Shown here in pieces: positions 16,316-25,109 of a stretch of 64,000 nucleotides of DNA (position 1 is the stretch's first letter; each line of letters opens with the position of its first letter). Location: NCBI RefSeq assembly GCF_900460955.1, contig NZ_UFUW01000001.1:992001-1056000 (forward strand), in the 5' to 3' direction. Source of the stretch: Cardiobacterium valvarum (GTDB taxonomy: Bacteria; Pseudomonadota; Gammaproteobacteria; Cardiobacteriales; Cardiobacteriaceae). The translations under genes and the position numbers were made by a program. The notes under the pieces are model-generated. The model saw only the letters and a program-made list of their open reading frames with translations, did not search any database and was not told where the DNA came from.

Positions 16316-18250
16316 ATGTCTGAGGCTTATCAGGTACTCGCCCGTCGCTGGCGCCCGAAAAACTTTCACCAACTGGTTGGCCAGACACATGTAACCCAAG
16401 CGCTGACCTACGCGCTTGATCACAACCGCATCCACCACGCCTATCTCTTCACCGGCACACGCGGCGTCGGTAAAACTACCATCGCCCGCATCTTCGCCAA
16501 ATCCCTCAACTGCAAAACGCGCGGTGTCAGCTCTGAGCCCTGCGGTGAATGCGAACACTGCCGCGAAATTGACGAAGGCCGCTTCCCCGACCTTATCGAA
16601 GTGGACGCCGCCTCGCGTTCACGTGTAGAAGAAACCCGCGAGCTCTTGGACAACATCCCCTATGCTCCGGTCAAAGGTAACTACAAAGTCTATCTCATTG
16701 ACGAAGTACATATGTTTTCTGCCAGCAGTTTCAATGCCCTGCTGAAGACCCTCGAAGAGCCGCCGGAACACGTCAAATTCATTCTTGCTACCACTGACCC
16801 GCAAAAACTGCCCGCGACCATCCTCTCGCGTTGCCTGCAATTTCACCTGAAAAACATGAGCGAGCGGCAAATCACCGACCACCTCGTCCATATTCTTGAT
16901 AGCGAACACGCCGCTTACGATCGTGACGCCCTGCAACTATTAGCCAACGCCGCCGCCGGCAGTATGCGCGACAGCCTCAGCCTGCTTGACCAGGCCCTCG
17001 CCTACGGTCAGGGTGAAGTGCGCAGCCGCGATGTTGCCACCCTGCTCGGTGCCGTGCCCGAACCGCAACTCAACCAAATGCTGCACATGCTGGCGGATGG
17101 CAATGCTGCCGGACTGCGGCAAATCCTTGATGCACTGGACGAATACGCACCAGACTACGCCAACCTGCTGCTGCGTCTCTTGCAGCAAATCCAGAAAATC
17201 ACCATCGTGCGCCTCAACGCCGAGCGCTATCCGGGTGAAATCCCCGCTGAACTGCATGCGCTGGCCGCGCGCCTGCCCGTCGAACTCGTGCAACTGTGGT
17301 ATCAAATCGGCGGCGACACCTGGCAAAACCTGCCCTACCAGCCCGACGCGCGCATGGCGCTGGAAATGAACCTGCTACGCATGATTGCCCTGCAACCACT
17401 GCTGCCGGATGCCGAACCGCAACAAGCACCTATCATCCGTGAAGCCGCGCCTGCTACCGCTGCCGATGACCTCACCGCGATTCTGCAAGACAGTCCACCA
17501 AGCGAGACAACAGCGGTATCCATTAATACGGACAACAACACACAAACCAGACTGCCCGCGCCATCAGGCGAGACAACAGCAGCATCTATTAACACGGACA
17601 ACAGCGCACACACCGAACCGCCCGCGTTGCCAAGCGGGACGACTCCACCACCTGTCGCTGCAAACCCAGAAGAAACCCCGCCGCCGTGGGAAGATATACC
17701 CGCCGCTGACGACAATGACATCCCGCCGTGGGTGAGCGAAACCATCCCTGACGAAAGCGCCCCCGCGTCCGCACCGCCTGTCGCTGCTACCACAGAAAAA
17801 AAAACGGTAGCTGACGCACCTGCCTGCGACGACGCACCAAGTCTTGAACTGCTGGTGGACAATCTCGAACGCTGGAGCAGCTTCCTCACCACTCTCGACC
17901 TGTATGAATACCCGCTGTTGCTGCTTGAAAACAGCATCCCCGTCGCCTGGCAAGCACCGCGCCTCAGCCTGCAAACCGGCGCCAGCGGCATCATCTTTGA
18001 CCAAAAACAGAACCGCGAACAGGCTGCCGCTGCCATCGCCGCCAAACTCGGCATCGATTGCATCATCGACATCCAGCCGGGTGACGCCGTTACCACCCCC
18101 ATTGACTACCGCCGCCAACAAAGCGCTGCACAACAAAAACAGGCGGAAACCGACTTCCATAACCATCCGCAAGTGCAGGCTGCCCAAGCCGTCTTCGGCG
18201 ACAGCCTGCGCGTGGACAACATCCAACCCACAAACCCTTCACAAACATAA
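16316..18250 (+). CDS. dnaX: DNA polymerase III subunits tau/gamma
   Basis: A 644-residue clamp-loader ATPase. It has Walker A GTRGVGKT (47-54), a zinc site with Cys66, Cys76, Cys79 and Cys82, Walker B LIDEVH, and the sensor region LATTDPQKLPATILSRC. From about residue 385 a Pro/Thr-rich linker contains imperfect internal repeats (ETTA.SINTDN twice). The C-terminal part, from about 505, would bind DnaB and the polymerase alpha subunit. An A9 run at codons 494-497 could yield a gamma-like short form of 499 residues by a -1 shift. First gene of an operon with ybaB 9 bp downstream and recR. Confidence 0.94.
   Translation: MSEAYQVLARRWRPKNFHQLVGQTHVTQALTYALDHNRIHHAYLFTGTRGVGKTTIARIFAKSLNCKTRGVSSEPCGECEHCREIDEGRFPDLIEVDAASRSRVEETRELLDNIPYAPVKGNYKVYLIDEVHMFSASSFNALLKTLEEPPEHVKFILATTDPQKLPATILSRCLQFHLKNMSERQITDHLVHILDSEHAAYDRDALQLLANAAAGSMRDSLSLLDQALAYGQGEVRSRDVATLLGAVPEPQLNQMLHMLADGNAAGLRQILDALDEYAPDYANLLLRLLQQIQKITIVRLNAERYPGEIPAELHALAARLPVELVQLWYQIGGDTWQNLPYQPDARMALEMNLLRMIALQPLLPDAEPQQAPIIREAAPATAADDLTAILQDSPPSETTAVSINTDNNTQTRLPAPSGETTAASINTDNSAHTEPPALPSGTTPPPVAANPEETPPPWEDIPAADDNDIPPWVSETIPDESAPASAPPVAATTEKKTVADAPACDDAPSLELLVDNLERWSSFLTTLDLYEYPLLLLENSIPVAWQAPRLSLQTGASGIIFDQKQNREQAAAAIAAKLGIDCIIDIQPGDAVTTPIDYRRQQSAAQQKQAETDFHNHPQVQAAQAVFGDSLRVDNIQPTNPSQT
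17796..17804 (+). promoter_or_regulatory. A9 slippery run in dnaX (possible tau/gamma switch)
   Basis: Nine consecutive A residues spanning GAA AAA AAA ACG. A -1 shift (ribosomal on A-AAA-AAA, or RNA polymerase slippage) reads AAC GGT AGC TGA and stops at 17812-17814. The position, in the linker after the ATPase core, is where other dnaX genes make gamma. Function is inferred. Confidence 0.6.
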
Positions 18251-18259
18251 GGAGACACA

Positions 18260-18586
18260 ATGCTTCCCGGAAAATTGGGCAACATGATGAAAAAAGCGCA
18301 GGAAATGCAGGCGAACATGCAGAAAATGCAAGAAGAACTGGCGAACAAACACGTTGTTGGCATCGCCGGTGCAGGTGCCGTCAAAGTGACCCTGAACGGC
18401 CACTACGCCTGTCAGCGCGTCGAACTCGGCGAAGAAGCCCTGAAAGAAGACAAAGAAATGCTGGAAGCCCTCATCACTGCCGCTATCAGCGATGCCGCCA
18501 GCAAAGTTAACCAAATGACCCAGGACGAAATGGCAGCCATCACCGGCGGCATGGGTCTGCCTGGCGGCTTCAAACTGCCCTTCTGA
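18260..18586 (+). CDS. ybaB: Nucleoid-associated protein YbaB/EbfC
   Basis: A 108-residue DNA-binding protein (E. coli YbaB 109). MLPGKLGNMMKKAQEMQANMQKMQEEL is the coiled-coil N-terminus, followed by VKVTLNGHYACQRVELGEEAL and a C-terminal helix ending MGLPGGFKLPF. It forms dimers that bind DNA. It lies between dnaX and recR, the usual conserved order, and its stop overlaps the recR start by one base. Confidence 0.93.
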   Translation: MLPGKLGNMMKKAQEMQANMQKMQEELANKHVVGIAGAGAVKVTLNGHYACQRVELGEEALKEDKEMLEALITAAISDAASKVNQMTQDEMAAITGGMGLPGGFKLPF

Positions 18587-19191
18587 TGAGCTTTTCCCCC
18601 GCCTTTGACCGCCTCGTGCAGGCTCTCACCTGCCTGCCGGGCGTCGGCAACAAAACCGCGCAGCGCATGGCGTTGCAACTCCTGCTCAACAAAACCGCAC
18701 AGGCACAAGAACTGGCAGACGCCACCAACCACGCCCTGCACACCGTGCGCCGCTGCGAACAGTGCCGCAACATCAGCGACGAAGCACTCTGTCTCATCTG
18801 CGCCAACCCGCGCCGTGATGCAGGCACCATCTGCGTCGTCGAAGCTCCTGCCGACGTGCTCGCCATCGAACAATCCACCGACTATCGCGGCCACTACTTC
18901 GTGCTCATGGGCCACATCTCGCCGCTGGACGGCATTGGTCCGGAAGAACTCGGCCTCGACCTCCTTGACCAACGCCTCGCCAGCGGCGACATCCACGAAC
19001 TCGTGCTTGCCACCAACAGCACCATGGAAGGCGAAACTACCGCCTACTTTCTCGCCGAACTGGCAGCGAAACACGACATCCCCGCCACCCGCCTCGCTCA
19101 CGGCGTGCCAATGGGCGGCGAACTCGCTTACATCGATAAAAGCACCCTCGCGCTCGCCTTCAACACTCGCAGCCGCTACCGTAGTGAATAA
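18586..19191 (+). CDS. recR: Recombination mediator RecR
   Basis: A 201-residue RecFOR pathway protein that helps load RecA onto gapped DNA. It has an N-terminal helix-hairpin-helix (LTCLPGVGNKTAQRMALQLL), a C4 zinc finger (CEQCRN....LCLIC), a Toprim domain with VVEAPADVLAIE, and the C-terminal LAHGVPMGGELAYIDKSTL. Length equals E. coli RecR. Start and stop are tightly packed with ybaB. Confidence 0.95.
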   Translation: MSFSPAFDRLVQALTCLPGVGNKTAQRMALQLLLNKTAQAQELADATNHALHTVRRCEQCRNISDEALCLICANPRRDAGTICVVEAPADVLAIEQSTDYRGHYFVLMGHISPLDGIGPEELGLDLLDQRLASGDIHELVLATNSTMEGETTAYFLAELAAKHDIPATRLAHGVPMGGELAYIDKSTLALAFNTRSRYRSE

Positions 19192-19276
19192 CCACCGCCA
19201 AGCGGGATAACCACGCGGTTTGTGGAAGAGGGCAGGGCAGCCGTGCAGCAGGTACACACTGGCCTGCCGATAACGT

Positions 19277-19861
19277 TTACCCCAGCTTCACCCCGTCCTG
19301 CGTCATCTGCGCCTGCAACGCGGCGAGGCGTTTCACCGGATCAAGCAGCGGGTCATGCACATACGTCGCCAGCTGCTCCGCCGAAGCAGCGACCGCCCCG
19401 GCATCCGCACGCACCGCGCCGTGGAAAACAAACGGCGGCAGGAACGTCATCTGCAACAAATGTGCCGTTTGCACCAGCGGCTTTAAAAACTCGCTCATGG
19501 CAAAGCGGTTATAGCCGCCCGCCTGATACGAATCCGCCGGGCCGCCCGTAGAAATCACCGACAGCCATTCCTTACCCGCCAGCGCCTGCCCACCGCCGTA
19601 GGCCCAGCCGTAAATCAGCACATCATCCAGCCATTGCTTCATCAAAGGCGGCGTTGAGTACCAGTAAAACGGATGCTGAAAGACGATACGCTCATGCGCG
19701 AGCAGCGCGGCCTGTTCGGCAGCGACATCAATTTTGCCGTCCGGATACAGCGCATACATATCGCGCAACGTCACGCCTGCGGTGGCAAGACGTGCTACCC
19801 AGGCACGGTTGACCGTCGATTGCGCAAGGCGCGGATGAAAAACATTGACCAAAACTTGCAT
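19277..19861 (-). CDS. NAD(P)H oxidoreductase of the KefF/MdaB flavodoxin-like family
   Basis: A 194-residue flavodoxin-fold quinone reductase. VLVNVFHPRLAQSTVNRAW at the N-terminus binds flavin phosphate; HERIVFQHPFYWYSTPPLMKQWLDDVL and GWAYGGGQALAGKEWLSVISTGG are characteristic of KefF/YheR-type enzymes. The start at 19861 has GAGG upstream. It is transcribed divergently from a LysR regulator with 97 bp between start codons, so the regulator probably controls it. A KefC-type potassium channel gene is absent, so a stress-linked quinone or electrophile reductase is more likely than a KefF subunit. Confidence 0.85.
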   Translation of the reverse strand: MQVLVNVFHPRLAQSTVNRAWVARLATAGVTLRDMYALYPDGKIDVAAEQAALLAHERIVFQHPFYWYSTPPLMKQWLDDVLIYGWAYGGGQALAGKEWLSVISTGGPADSYQAGGYNRFAMSEFLKPLVQTAHLLQMTFLPPFVFHGAVRADAGAVAASAEQLATYVHDPLLDPVKRLAALQAQMTQDGVKLG

Positions 19862-19958
19862 AAAAACCTCGCAGAAAAAAGAGGTCGCTATCATAGGTCG
19901 CGCCGCTGCCCGCCATAAGCCACCCGGCATCGCATACCATCATGCAGGAGAGCCACCA

Positions 19959-20882
19959 ATGCGCCCCAACGACTACGCCGAACTCGCCACCTTCGTTGCC
20001 ATTGCCGAAACCGGCAGCTTCCGCCGCGCCGCCGCCCGTCTGGATCGCAAACCATCCACCATCTCGCATGCCATGCACGCCCTGGAAGAACGCCTCGGCG
20101 TGCGCCTGCTGCACCGCACCACCCGCAGCGTAGCCCTGACCGAAGCGGGGCAGGCACTCCTTGCCCAGGTTGCGCCCGCCCTGGGCGCATTAAGCGACGC
20201 CCTCGACAGCGTGAATGCACACCGTGCCCAGCCTGCGGGCAGCATCCGTCTCAGTGTGCCGCGCTGCGCTGCGACGGCTATCCTGCTGCCGCGCCTGCAC
20301 GACTTCTGTGCCCGCTACCCCGATATCCGTCTCGACATCACCGCCGACAACCGCGCCATTGACATCGTGCGCGACGGCTTCGATGCGGGCATCCGCCTCG
20401 GCGAAAACCTCGCGGGCGATATGGTCGCCGTGCCGCTGATCGGCGAACTGCATAGTGTCATCGTCGCTGCCCCCGCTTACCTCGCCCGCTACGGTACCCC
20501 GCAAACCCCGCAGGAACTGCTGCAACACCGCTGCCTCGGCTTCCGTCAGTCGGGCGGGCAAGACCTCTACCGTTGGGAAATCGAACATGACGGCGCCGCG
20601 CAAAACCTCGTCCTGCCACATCCGCTTATCTTTGACGACCCCGAACTCATGGCAGAAGCCACGGTGCGCGGCCTCGGCATCAGCTACGGCATGGACATCG
20701 TCTGCGCGTCCTATCTGCGCGATGGTCGCCTGACGGTCATCCTCGGCGACTACTGCCCGCGCTACCCCGGCTTCTACCTCTACTACCCCAGCCGCCACAC
20801 CAGTGCCGCCCTGCGCGCCCTCATTGACAGCCTGCGTATGGCGGAAATACCGCTGCCAGGCCGCGTTTCTGCTGATACATGA
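19959..20882 (+). CDS. LysR-family transcriptional regulator
   Basis: A 307-residue regulator. The winged helix-turn-helix occupies residues 5-65 (ELATFVAIAETGSFRRAAARLDRKPSTIS, in segments) and the effector-binding domain covers 90-300 (GSIRLSVPRCAATAILLPRL). It belongs to the CrgA/DmlR-like branch by overall look. The start at 19959 is placed by AGGAG. Its divergent placement next to the flavodoxin-like oxidoreductase suggests it senses a quinone or electrophile and regulates that gene; its operator should lie in 19862-19958. Confidence 0.9.
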   Translation: MRPNDYAELATFVAIAETGSFRRAAARLDRKPSTISHAMHALEERLGVRLLHRTTRSVALTEAGQALLAQVAPALGALSDALDSVNAHRAQPAGSIRLSVPRCAATAILLPRLHDFCARYPDIRLDITADNRAIDIVRDGFDAGIRLGENLAGDMVAVPLIGELHSVIVAAPAYLARYGTPQTPQELLQHRCLGFRQSGGQDLYRWEIEHDGAAQNLVLPHPLIFDDPELMAEATVRGLGISYGMDIVCASYLRDGRLTVILGDYCPRYPGFYLYYPSRHTSAALRALIDSLRMAEIPLPGRVSADT

Positions 20883-20968
20883 AAAAACCTAATCACCGTC
20901 ACAGTGAATGACCAATCAAACAGGCTATAATGCCCGCCCTTTCACAGACATCCACAGCGGAGAACCCC

Positions 20969-22153
20969 ATGCAAGAACAAACCGACATCATCGTCGTTGG
21001 CGCCGGCCCCGCCGGACTCGCCTTCTGTCGCTCACTCGCCGGCAGCCAGCTCAACATCAGCGTTGTCGAAATCCACAGCAAAGACGTCCTCGCCGATCCG
21101 CCTTACGACGGCCGCGAAATCGCCCTGACCCATCCCTCCAAAGCCATCCTTGAAAACCTCGGCATCTGGCAGCGCTTTCCCGCGGATGAAGTCTATAACC
21201 TGCGCGAAGCCTCTGTATTAAACGGCAACTCGCCTTACCGCCTGCACTTCCCGCTGCCGCCGGCGGACAGCCATAAACGACCGATCGATACCCTCGGCTA
21301 CCTCGTGCCGAACCACATCATCCGTCGCGGCGCCTATGAATCCGTACAAAACCAGGCCAATATCCGCTGGCATACCGGGCGCCGCGTCGTCGCCTGCGGC
21401 AGCGATACCAGTAGCGCCCACGTCACCCTCGATAACGGAGATACCATCAGCGGCAAGCTGCTGGTCGCTGCCGACAGCCGCTTTTCCTTCATCCGTCGCG
21501 CGATGGGCATCGCTGCCGACACCCACGAATTCGGGCGTAACGTCCTCGTCTTCCGCCTCGAACACGAACACACAAACGATCATACCGCGAGCGAATGCTT
21601 CTTCTACGGCAGCACCCTTGCCCTCCTGCCGCTCACTGACCACATCACTAACTGCGTTATCACCGTCGACAGCCGCAAAGCCCCGGCACTTATCGCTTTG
21701 GGCGACGGCATTGCCGCACACGTCGCCGCTGAAATCGACCACCGTCTCGGCGCGATGAAACTCATCAGCACCATCCACGACTACCCGCTGGTTGGCGTGC
21801 ACGCCCGCCGCTTCCATACCAACCGCTGCGCGCTTATCGGCGATGCAGCTTGCGGCATGCACCCCGTCACCGCGCACGGTTACAACCTCGGCTTGCAAAG
21901 CCAGGAAATCCTCTCGCGCCTCATTCTGCGTCAAGCAGGGCAGGGCAAAGACATTGGCGACCCAACCATGCTTGCCGCCTACGGCCGCCGCCACCAGCTG
22001 AATACCCGTCCGCTGTATCACGGCACCAACGCCATCGTCAAACTCTTCACCCGCGAGACCCCGTCGGCCCGTATCCTGCGCCATGGTGTCCTGCGCCTGT
22101 CCGACCATCTGGCACCGCTGAAACGCTTGATTACACGGCAGTTAACCGGCTAA
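20969..22153 (+). CDS. ubiM: UbiM-type FAD-dependent ubiquinone hydroxylase
   Basis: A 394-residue flavoprotein monooxygenase of the UbiH/F/I/L/M family. It has DIIVVGAGPAGLAF (FAD), VLADPPYDGREIALTH, a central NADH/FAD motif with LLVAADSRFSFIRR, and CALIGDAACGMHPVTAHGYNLGLQ. The DPPYDGREIALTH block and overall pattern match UbiM, a less common hydroxylase that can act at several positions of the ubiquinone ring. The start at 20969 follows GGAGA. It stands alone, without other ubi genes. UbiH or UbiF is the main alternative. Confidence 0.75.
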   Translation: MQEQTDIIVVGAGPAGLAFCRSLAGSQLNISVVEIHSKDVLADPPYDGREIALTHPSKAILENLGIWQRFPADEVYNLREASVLNGNSPYRLHFPLPPADSHKRPIDTLGYLVPNHIIRRGAYESVQNQANIRWHTGRRVVACGSDTSSAHVTLDNGDTISGKLLVAADSRFSFIRRAMGIAADTHEFGRNVLVFRLEHEHTNDHTASECFFYGSTLALLPLTDHITNCVITVDSRKAPALIALGDGIAAHVAAEIDHRLGAMKLISTIHDYPLVGVHARRFHTNRCALIGDAACGMHPVTAHGYNLGLQSQEILSRLILRQAGQGKDIGDPTMLAAYGRRHQLNTRPLYHGTNAIVKLFTRETPSARILRHGVLRLSDHLAPLKRLITRQLTG

Positions 22154-22222
22154 GGCTTCCTAGACCCCCTTAGCCAAAGCTGCTACACTTCGCCGCCTTC
22201 ACCATCCCACACAGGAGAACCC

Positions 22223-22693
22223 ATGAAAAACACAGTAAAAATCGCCGCAGTTGCCGCGCTCGCCGCTGTCAGCCTGACCGCCGCCGCCAAACTGAGCGAA
22301 GGCAAAGCCTACGGCGACTGGAAAGGCACCTGCCAAGGCAACGAATGCGGTGCTGTGCAAATCGTCAACAATCCGCAAGGTGAGCCGGTGGGCCGCATCC
22401 TGCTGCGCCGTATCCCGGAAGCGCAAAACAGCGTCGTCGCCTTCGTTACCGTGCCGCTTGGCGTTAACCTGCGTGCCGGCATGGCGCTCGCCGTAGATGG
22501 CAAAGAACTCGTCGTCACCCCGTACGACTTCTGCGACAACGGCGGCTGTAACGCGGCTATCCCGCTGGAAGGCAACATCGAAGCCAGCGTCAAAAAAGGC
22601 AACGTCCTGCAAGTTGCGGCCTTCGTTGGCGACAAACAGCAAACCATGGGCTTCTCGCTGAAAGGCGTCAGCGAAGTCATCAAGAACCTGTAA
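22223..22693 (+). CDS. Invasion-associated locus B (IalB) family exported protein
   Basis: A 156-residue protein with signal peptide MKNTVKIAAVAALAAVSLTAAA, then AYGDWKGTCQGNECGAVQIV, a VTVPLGVNLRAGMALAVDG stretch and a Cys pair in YDFCDNGGCNA. The alternating pattern W..C....C and G..L..G....D.....PY..C...GC matches the IalB family of periplasmic or envelope proteins with structural disulfides. An AGGAGA site precedes it and a terminator follows. Biochemical function is unknown in general. Confidence 0.82.
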   Translation: MKNTVKIAAVAALAAVSLTAAAKLSEGKAYGDWKGTCQGNECGAVQIVNNPQGEPVGRILLRRIPEAQNSVVAFVTVPLGVNLRAGMALAVDGKELVVTPYDFCDNGGCNAAIPLEGNIEASVKKGNVLQVAAFVGDKQQTMGFSLKGVSEVIKNL

Positions 22694-22707
22694 TTCGCAG
22701 GGAACAT

Positions 22708-22739
22708 AAAAAAGCCGGACATAAGTCCGGTTTTTTTTA
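22708..22739 (+). terminator. Rho-independent terminator
   Basis: AAAAAAGCCGGAC, loop ATAA, GTCCGG and a run of eight T; ends the IalB-family gene. Confidence 0.88.
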
Positions 22740-22754
22740 TACCCGTTTCCCCCC

Positions 22755-23424
22755 TCGTACACGACAAAATATCCTTCATCCCACATCCTCTTCCCGCTAT
22801 CTGCGCGTTTTCCTTGCAGCGGATGCAGTAAGAAATCCCTGCTTGACGCAGATACGCCAGCCATTCATTGCCAATGAACTCCCGGTCAGCATAGAGGGTT
22901 TCAATATGGACTTCGGGAAAGGTCTCACGGAAAAGTTCCAGCAAAACCATTCGTTCGCCTGTGTTGGAGTTTCCCTTTTTATCCAACGTTTCCCACAGTA
23001 CCGGGATAGCGACACCACGCCAGACTACGGCCAGTACCAGGATGTTGATACAGGATTTGCCGTATTCCCATGTCGTGCGGTCGAGGGTGAGGCGGAGGTT
23101 TTGCCAGCCGGAAACCGAGAAGACGAAGCGGGCAACACCGGTTCTGCCGATAAGATTCCCGGCAAAGAAACGCTGCATACGGCGATAGATGGATTCCGGC
23201 TTGGCCTTTGAGGAAAAGGCGTTTTTGAGCGTGGACAGATTGACGGTTTGGCGGACAAACAGCGCGGTGATGATGCTGGCGAGGCAGTCGATTCTTGCTT
23301 TGTGCCAGGAAAGGCGTTGCTTTAAGATATCGGAAAACCTGCTGGAACTTGACATGGTGTGCGTCGTTGTAAAACTTACACTTTGCTATTTTTTCAGCGG
23401 GTTTTGTTTTTTTGTCGTGTACGA
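22755..23424 (-). mobile_element. IS4-like insertion sequence, copy 1, internally deleted
   Basis: A 670-bp element bounded by inverted ends: TCGTACACGACAAAA at the left (22755) and its reverse complement TTTGTCGTGTACGA at the right (to 23424). It contains the 5' half of a transposase gene (minus strand) but lacks the 3' half, so it is a non-autonomous deletion derivative. Highly similar to the element at 25194-26136. No clear target-site duplication was seen. Confidence 0.72.
22788..23355 (-). pseudogene. IS4-family transposase, N-terminal half
   Basis: The reading frame begins MSSSSRFSDILKQRLSW and is intact for about 188 residues. It includes LTLDRTTWEYGKSCINILVL, the first catalytic Asp region, and LYADREFIGNEWLAYL, the second Asp. 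It then runs past the deletion point into the inverted repeat and on into foreign sequence. The YREK/third catalytic region is missing, so no active transposase can be made from this copy. Confidence 0.75.
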
Positions 23425-23460
23425 AGGTGATTTTGTACAAAGTTTCGCTGGAAAGAACCT

Positions 23461-24144
23461 ATGGATCACATCGACCCCGCCCTTGAGTCTCTGCGCGCGC
23501 AAATTCGCGAGCAAAGTGCCACCGACCCGCATATCGCGGCAAAAATAGCAGCGCAAGCCATTCTGGAAAAAATCTTCGCCGTTTTGAATGACGGCAAAGG
23601 GGTACACGCGGAAAGTGCCCTCGCATTGCTTGGCAGCCTTGCCGGGCAAGCCTGCCTGCAAGAAGCATTCGCCCGCCTCACGACAGAAGCAGGGCAGGAT
23701 GTGGTTGGCGCCATCATGACCGTGACCGATACAGAAGGGCGTACCTACTATTACGGTGACCCTATCAACCGCCCCTTGCTGGAAGACCGCTATTCCGTTT
23801 GGTCATTACTCGCTGGCACATTGCAAGCGTATGGCGCAAAACTGCCGGATATCCAGGACATCATCACTCATGTCACCGCAAGCATTGGCAAACCCGCATT
23901 TGGCATTCCCCGCCTGCCAGCCAACCGCCAAATCCGCTTTCAGCCGAGAGAATGTCTGCAACTTTGGCAGCCATTGAAAACAGAAATCATCGATATCCTC
24001 CCTGTGCCGGCAAATGACTGGCATCTTGCCTATGCGCTCGCGATTCAAAACCTGATAGAGCAGGCAAAAGGTACCTTGTCACCGGCAGAAGCAGGAATCA
24101 TTGTCATGGAATGCGCCGTACCCATGAGTAAAATCAGCGAATGA
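23461..24144 (+). CDS. Uncharacterised protein, orphan family member 1
   Basis: A 227-residue soluble-looking protein with no signal peptide or membrane helix and no function I can recognise. Visible features are an Ala-rich N-terminal helical part (HIAAKIAAQAILEKI), LGSLAGQACLQEA, a YYYGDPINRPLLEDRYSVWSLLAG block, CLQLWQPLK and a C-terminal VMECAVPMSKI. The protein at 31842-32477 is a clear paralogue sharing all these blocks. It begins 36 bp after the end of an IS copy, which may have replaced its promoter region. It precedes low-GC immunity-like genes by 16 bp. A role in an immunity or defence context is only a guess from its neighbours. Confidence 0.7.
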   Translation: MDHIDPALESLRAQIREQSATDPHIAAKIAAQAILEKIFAVLNDGKGVHAESALALLGSLAGQACLQEAFARLTTEAGQDVVGAIMTVTDTEGRTYYYGDPINRPLLEDRYSVWSLLAGTLQAYGAKLPDIQDIITHVTASIGKPAFGIPRLPANRQIRFQPRECLQLWQPLKTEIIDILPVPANDWHLAYALAIQNLIEQAKGTLSPAEAGIIVMECAVPMSKISE

Positions 24145-24160
24145 AAGAGAGGAAGATAGA

Positions 24161-24571
24161 ATGTTTGAGTTTATAGAAATGACAGAAGAAATGAAGAAGA
24201 AGCTTGATTCTGATGCACATTTATGTGCAATTGACAAGATAAATAATATTATTATATGGAGCGAGGCTGTGCATTGGACAGAGAGAGAGATGGGATTTTA
24301 TTATGAACGCTTTTATATTGCAAAGGACTATACGAAAATTGCTTTTTTTATTTTATCTTATGATGTGACATATTTGCCTAATGGTAGCGAGCATTTTAAA
24401 GCTAGAGATAAAGCAATATATAATTGGAGTATTATTTCTTTTGAGAGACTTCATGCTTGCGCATATCAGGATGATGAATTGCTAGAAATGCTCAAAGATG
24501 GTTTAAGTGTGTATGGAGGTGGTGTTTATAATAAAAGTCATCCTGACTTTGCAGTTACTTTTGATTTTTAA
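24161..24571 (+). CDS. Small low-GC hypothetical protein, immunity-like
   Basis: A 136-residue cytoplasmic-looking protein (MFEFIEMTEEMKKKLDSD..., ending HPDFAVTFDF). It is very AT-rich compared with the surrounding genome and has many acidic and aromatic residues, as in immunity proteins of polymorphic toxins. GAGAGGAAG lies before the start. A second, frameshifted copy follows at 24688-25095, and each copy is followed by a short ORF starting MGKLTAEE. No toxin gene accompanies it. I do not recognise a named family. Confidence 0.6.
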   Translation: MFEFIEMTEEMKKKLDSDAHLCAIDKINNIIIWSEAVHWTEREMGFYYERFYIAKDYTKIAFFILSYDVTYLPNGSEHFKARDKAIYNWSIISFERLHACAYQDDELLEMLKDGLSVYGGGVYNKSHPDFAVTFDF

Positions 24572-24585
24572 TCTTGGAGAAAATT

Positions 24586-24636
24586 ATGGGCAAACTTACC
24601 GCTGAAGAAGCTAATAAAGCACTTGAAATACAATAG
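24586..24636 (+). pseudogene. Truncated remnant of a gene starting MGKLTAEE (first copy)
   Basis: ATG at 24586 after TTGGAGAAAATT, only 16 codons before TAG. The same start recurs at 25110 after the second immunity-like copy, showing it is the beginning of a once longer downstream gene that was lost in the duplication. Confidence 0.45.
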
Positions 24637-24687
24637 AACATACGAAACTAATACGTGAAATTGCCAAATAAATGAGAGGAAGAAATA

Positions 24688-25095
24688 ATGTTTGAGTTTA
24701 TGAAAATGACAGAAGAAATGAAGAAGAAGCTTGATTCTGATGCCTATTTATGCGTAATTGATAAGTCTGCTAACATTATTATATGGCAAGGATATGTGCA
24801 TTGGACGGAGAGAGATGGGATTTTATTATGAACGTTTTTATATTGCAAAGGACTATGCGAAGATTGCTTTTTTATCTTATCTTGTGATAAAGAATATCTA
24901 CCTAATGGGAATGAGCATATTACGCCAGGAGACGAAGCAATATATAATTGGAGTATTGATTATTTTGAGAGGATTAATATGTGTACATATAAGGATGAAG
25001 AACTGTTAGAAATACTCAAAGACGGCTTATCTGTATATGGAATGGGTGTCCAAAATGAAATCCATCCTGACTTTACGGTTACTTTTGATTTTTAA
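24688..25095 (+). pseudogene. Frameshifted second copy of the immunity-like gene
   Basis: Begins MFEFMKMTEEMKKKLDSD and parallels the intact gene at 24161 along its whole length, ending HPDFTVTFDF. A 2-bp loss in the GAGAGAG tract (near 24811) breaks the frame after about 43 codons, and further indels follow. Sequence divergence from copy 1 shows the duplication is not very recent. Confidence 0.75.
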
Positions 25096-25109
25096 TCTTG
25101 GAGTAAATT

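Noticed and set aside
22309..23355. A full-length 348-residue transposase
   Set aside because: The frame continues past the inverted repeat into the IalB-family gene in antisense; only the first about 188 residues are transposase.
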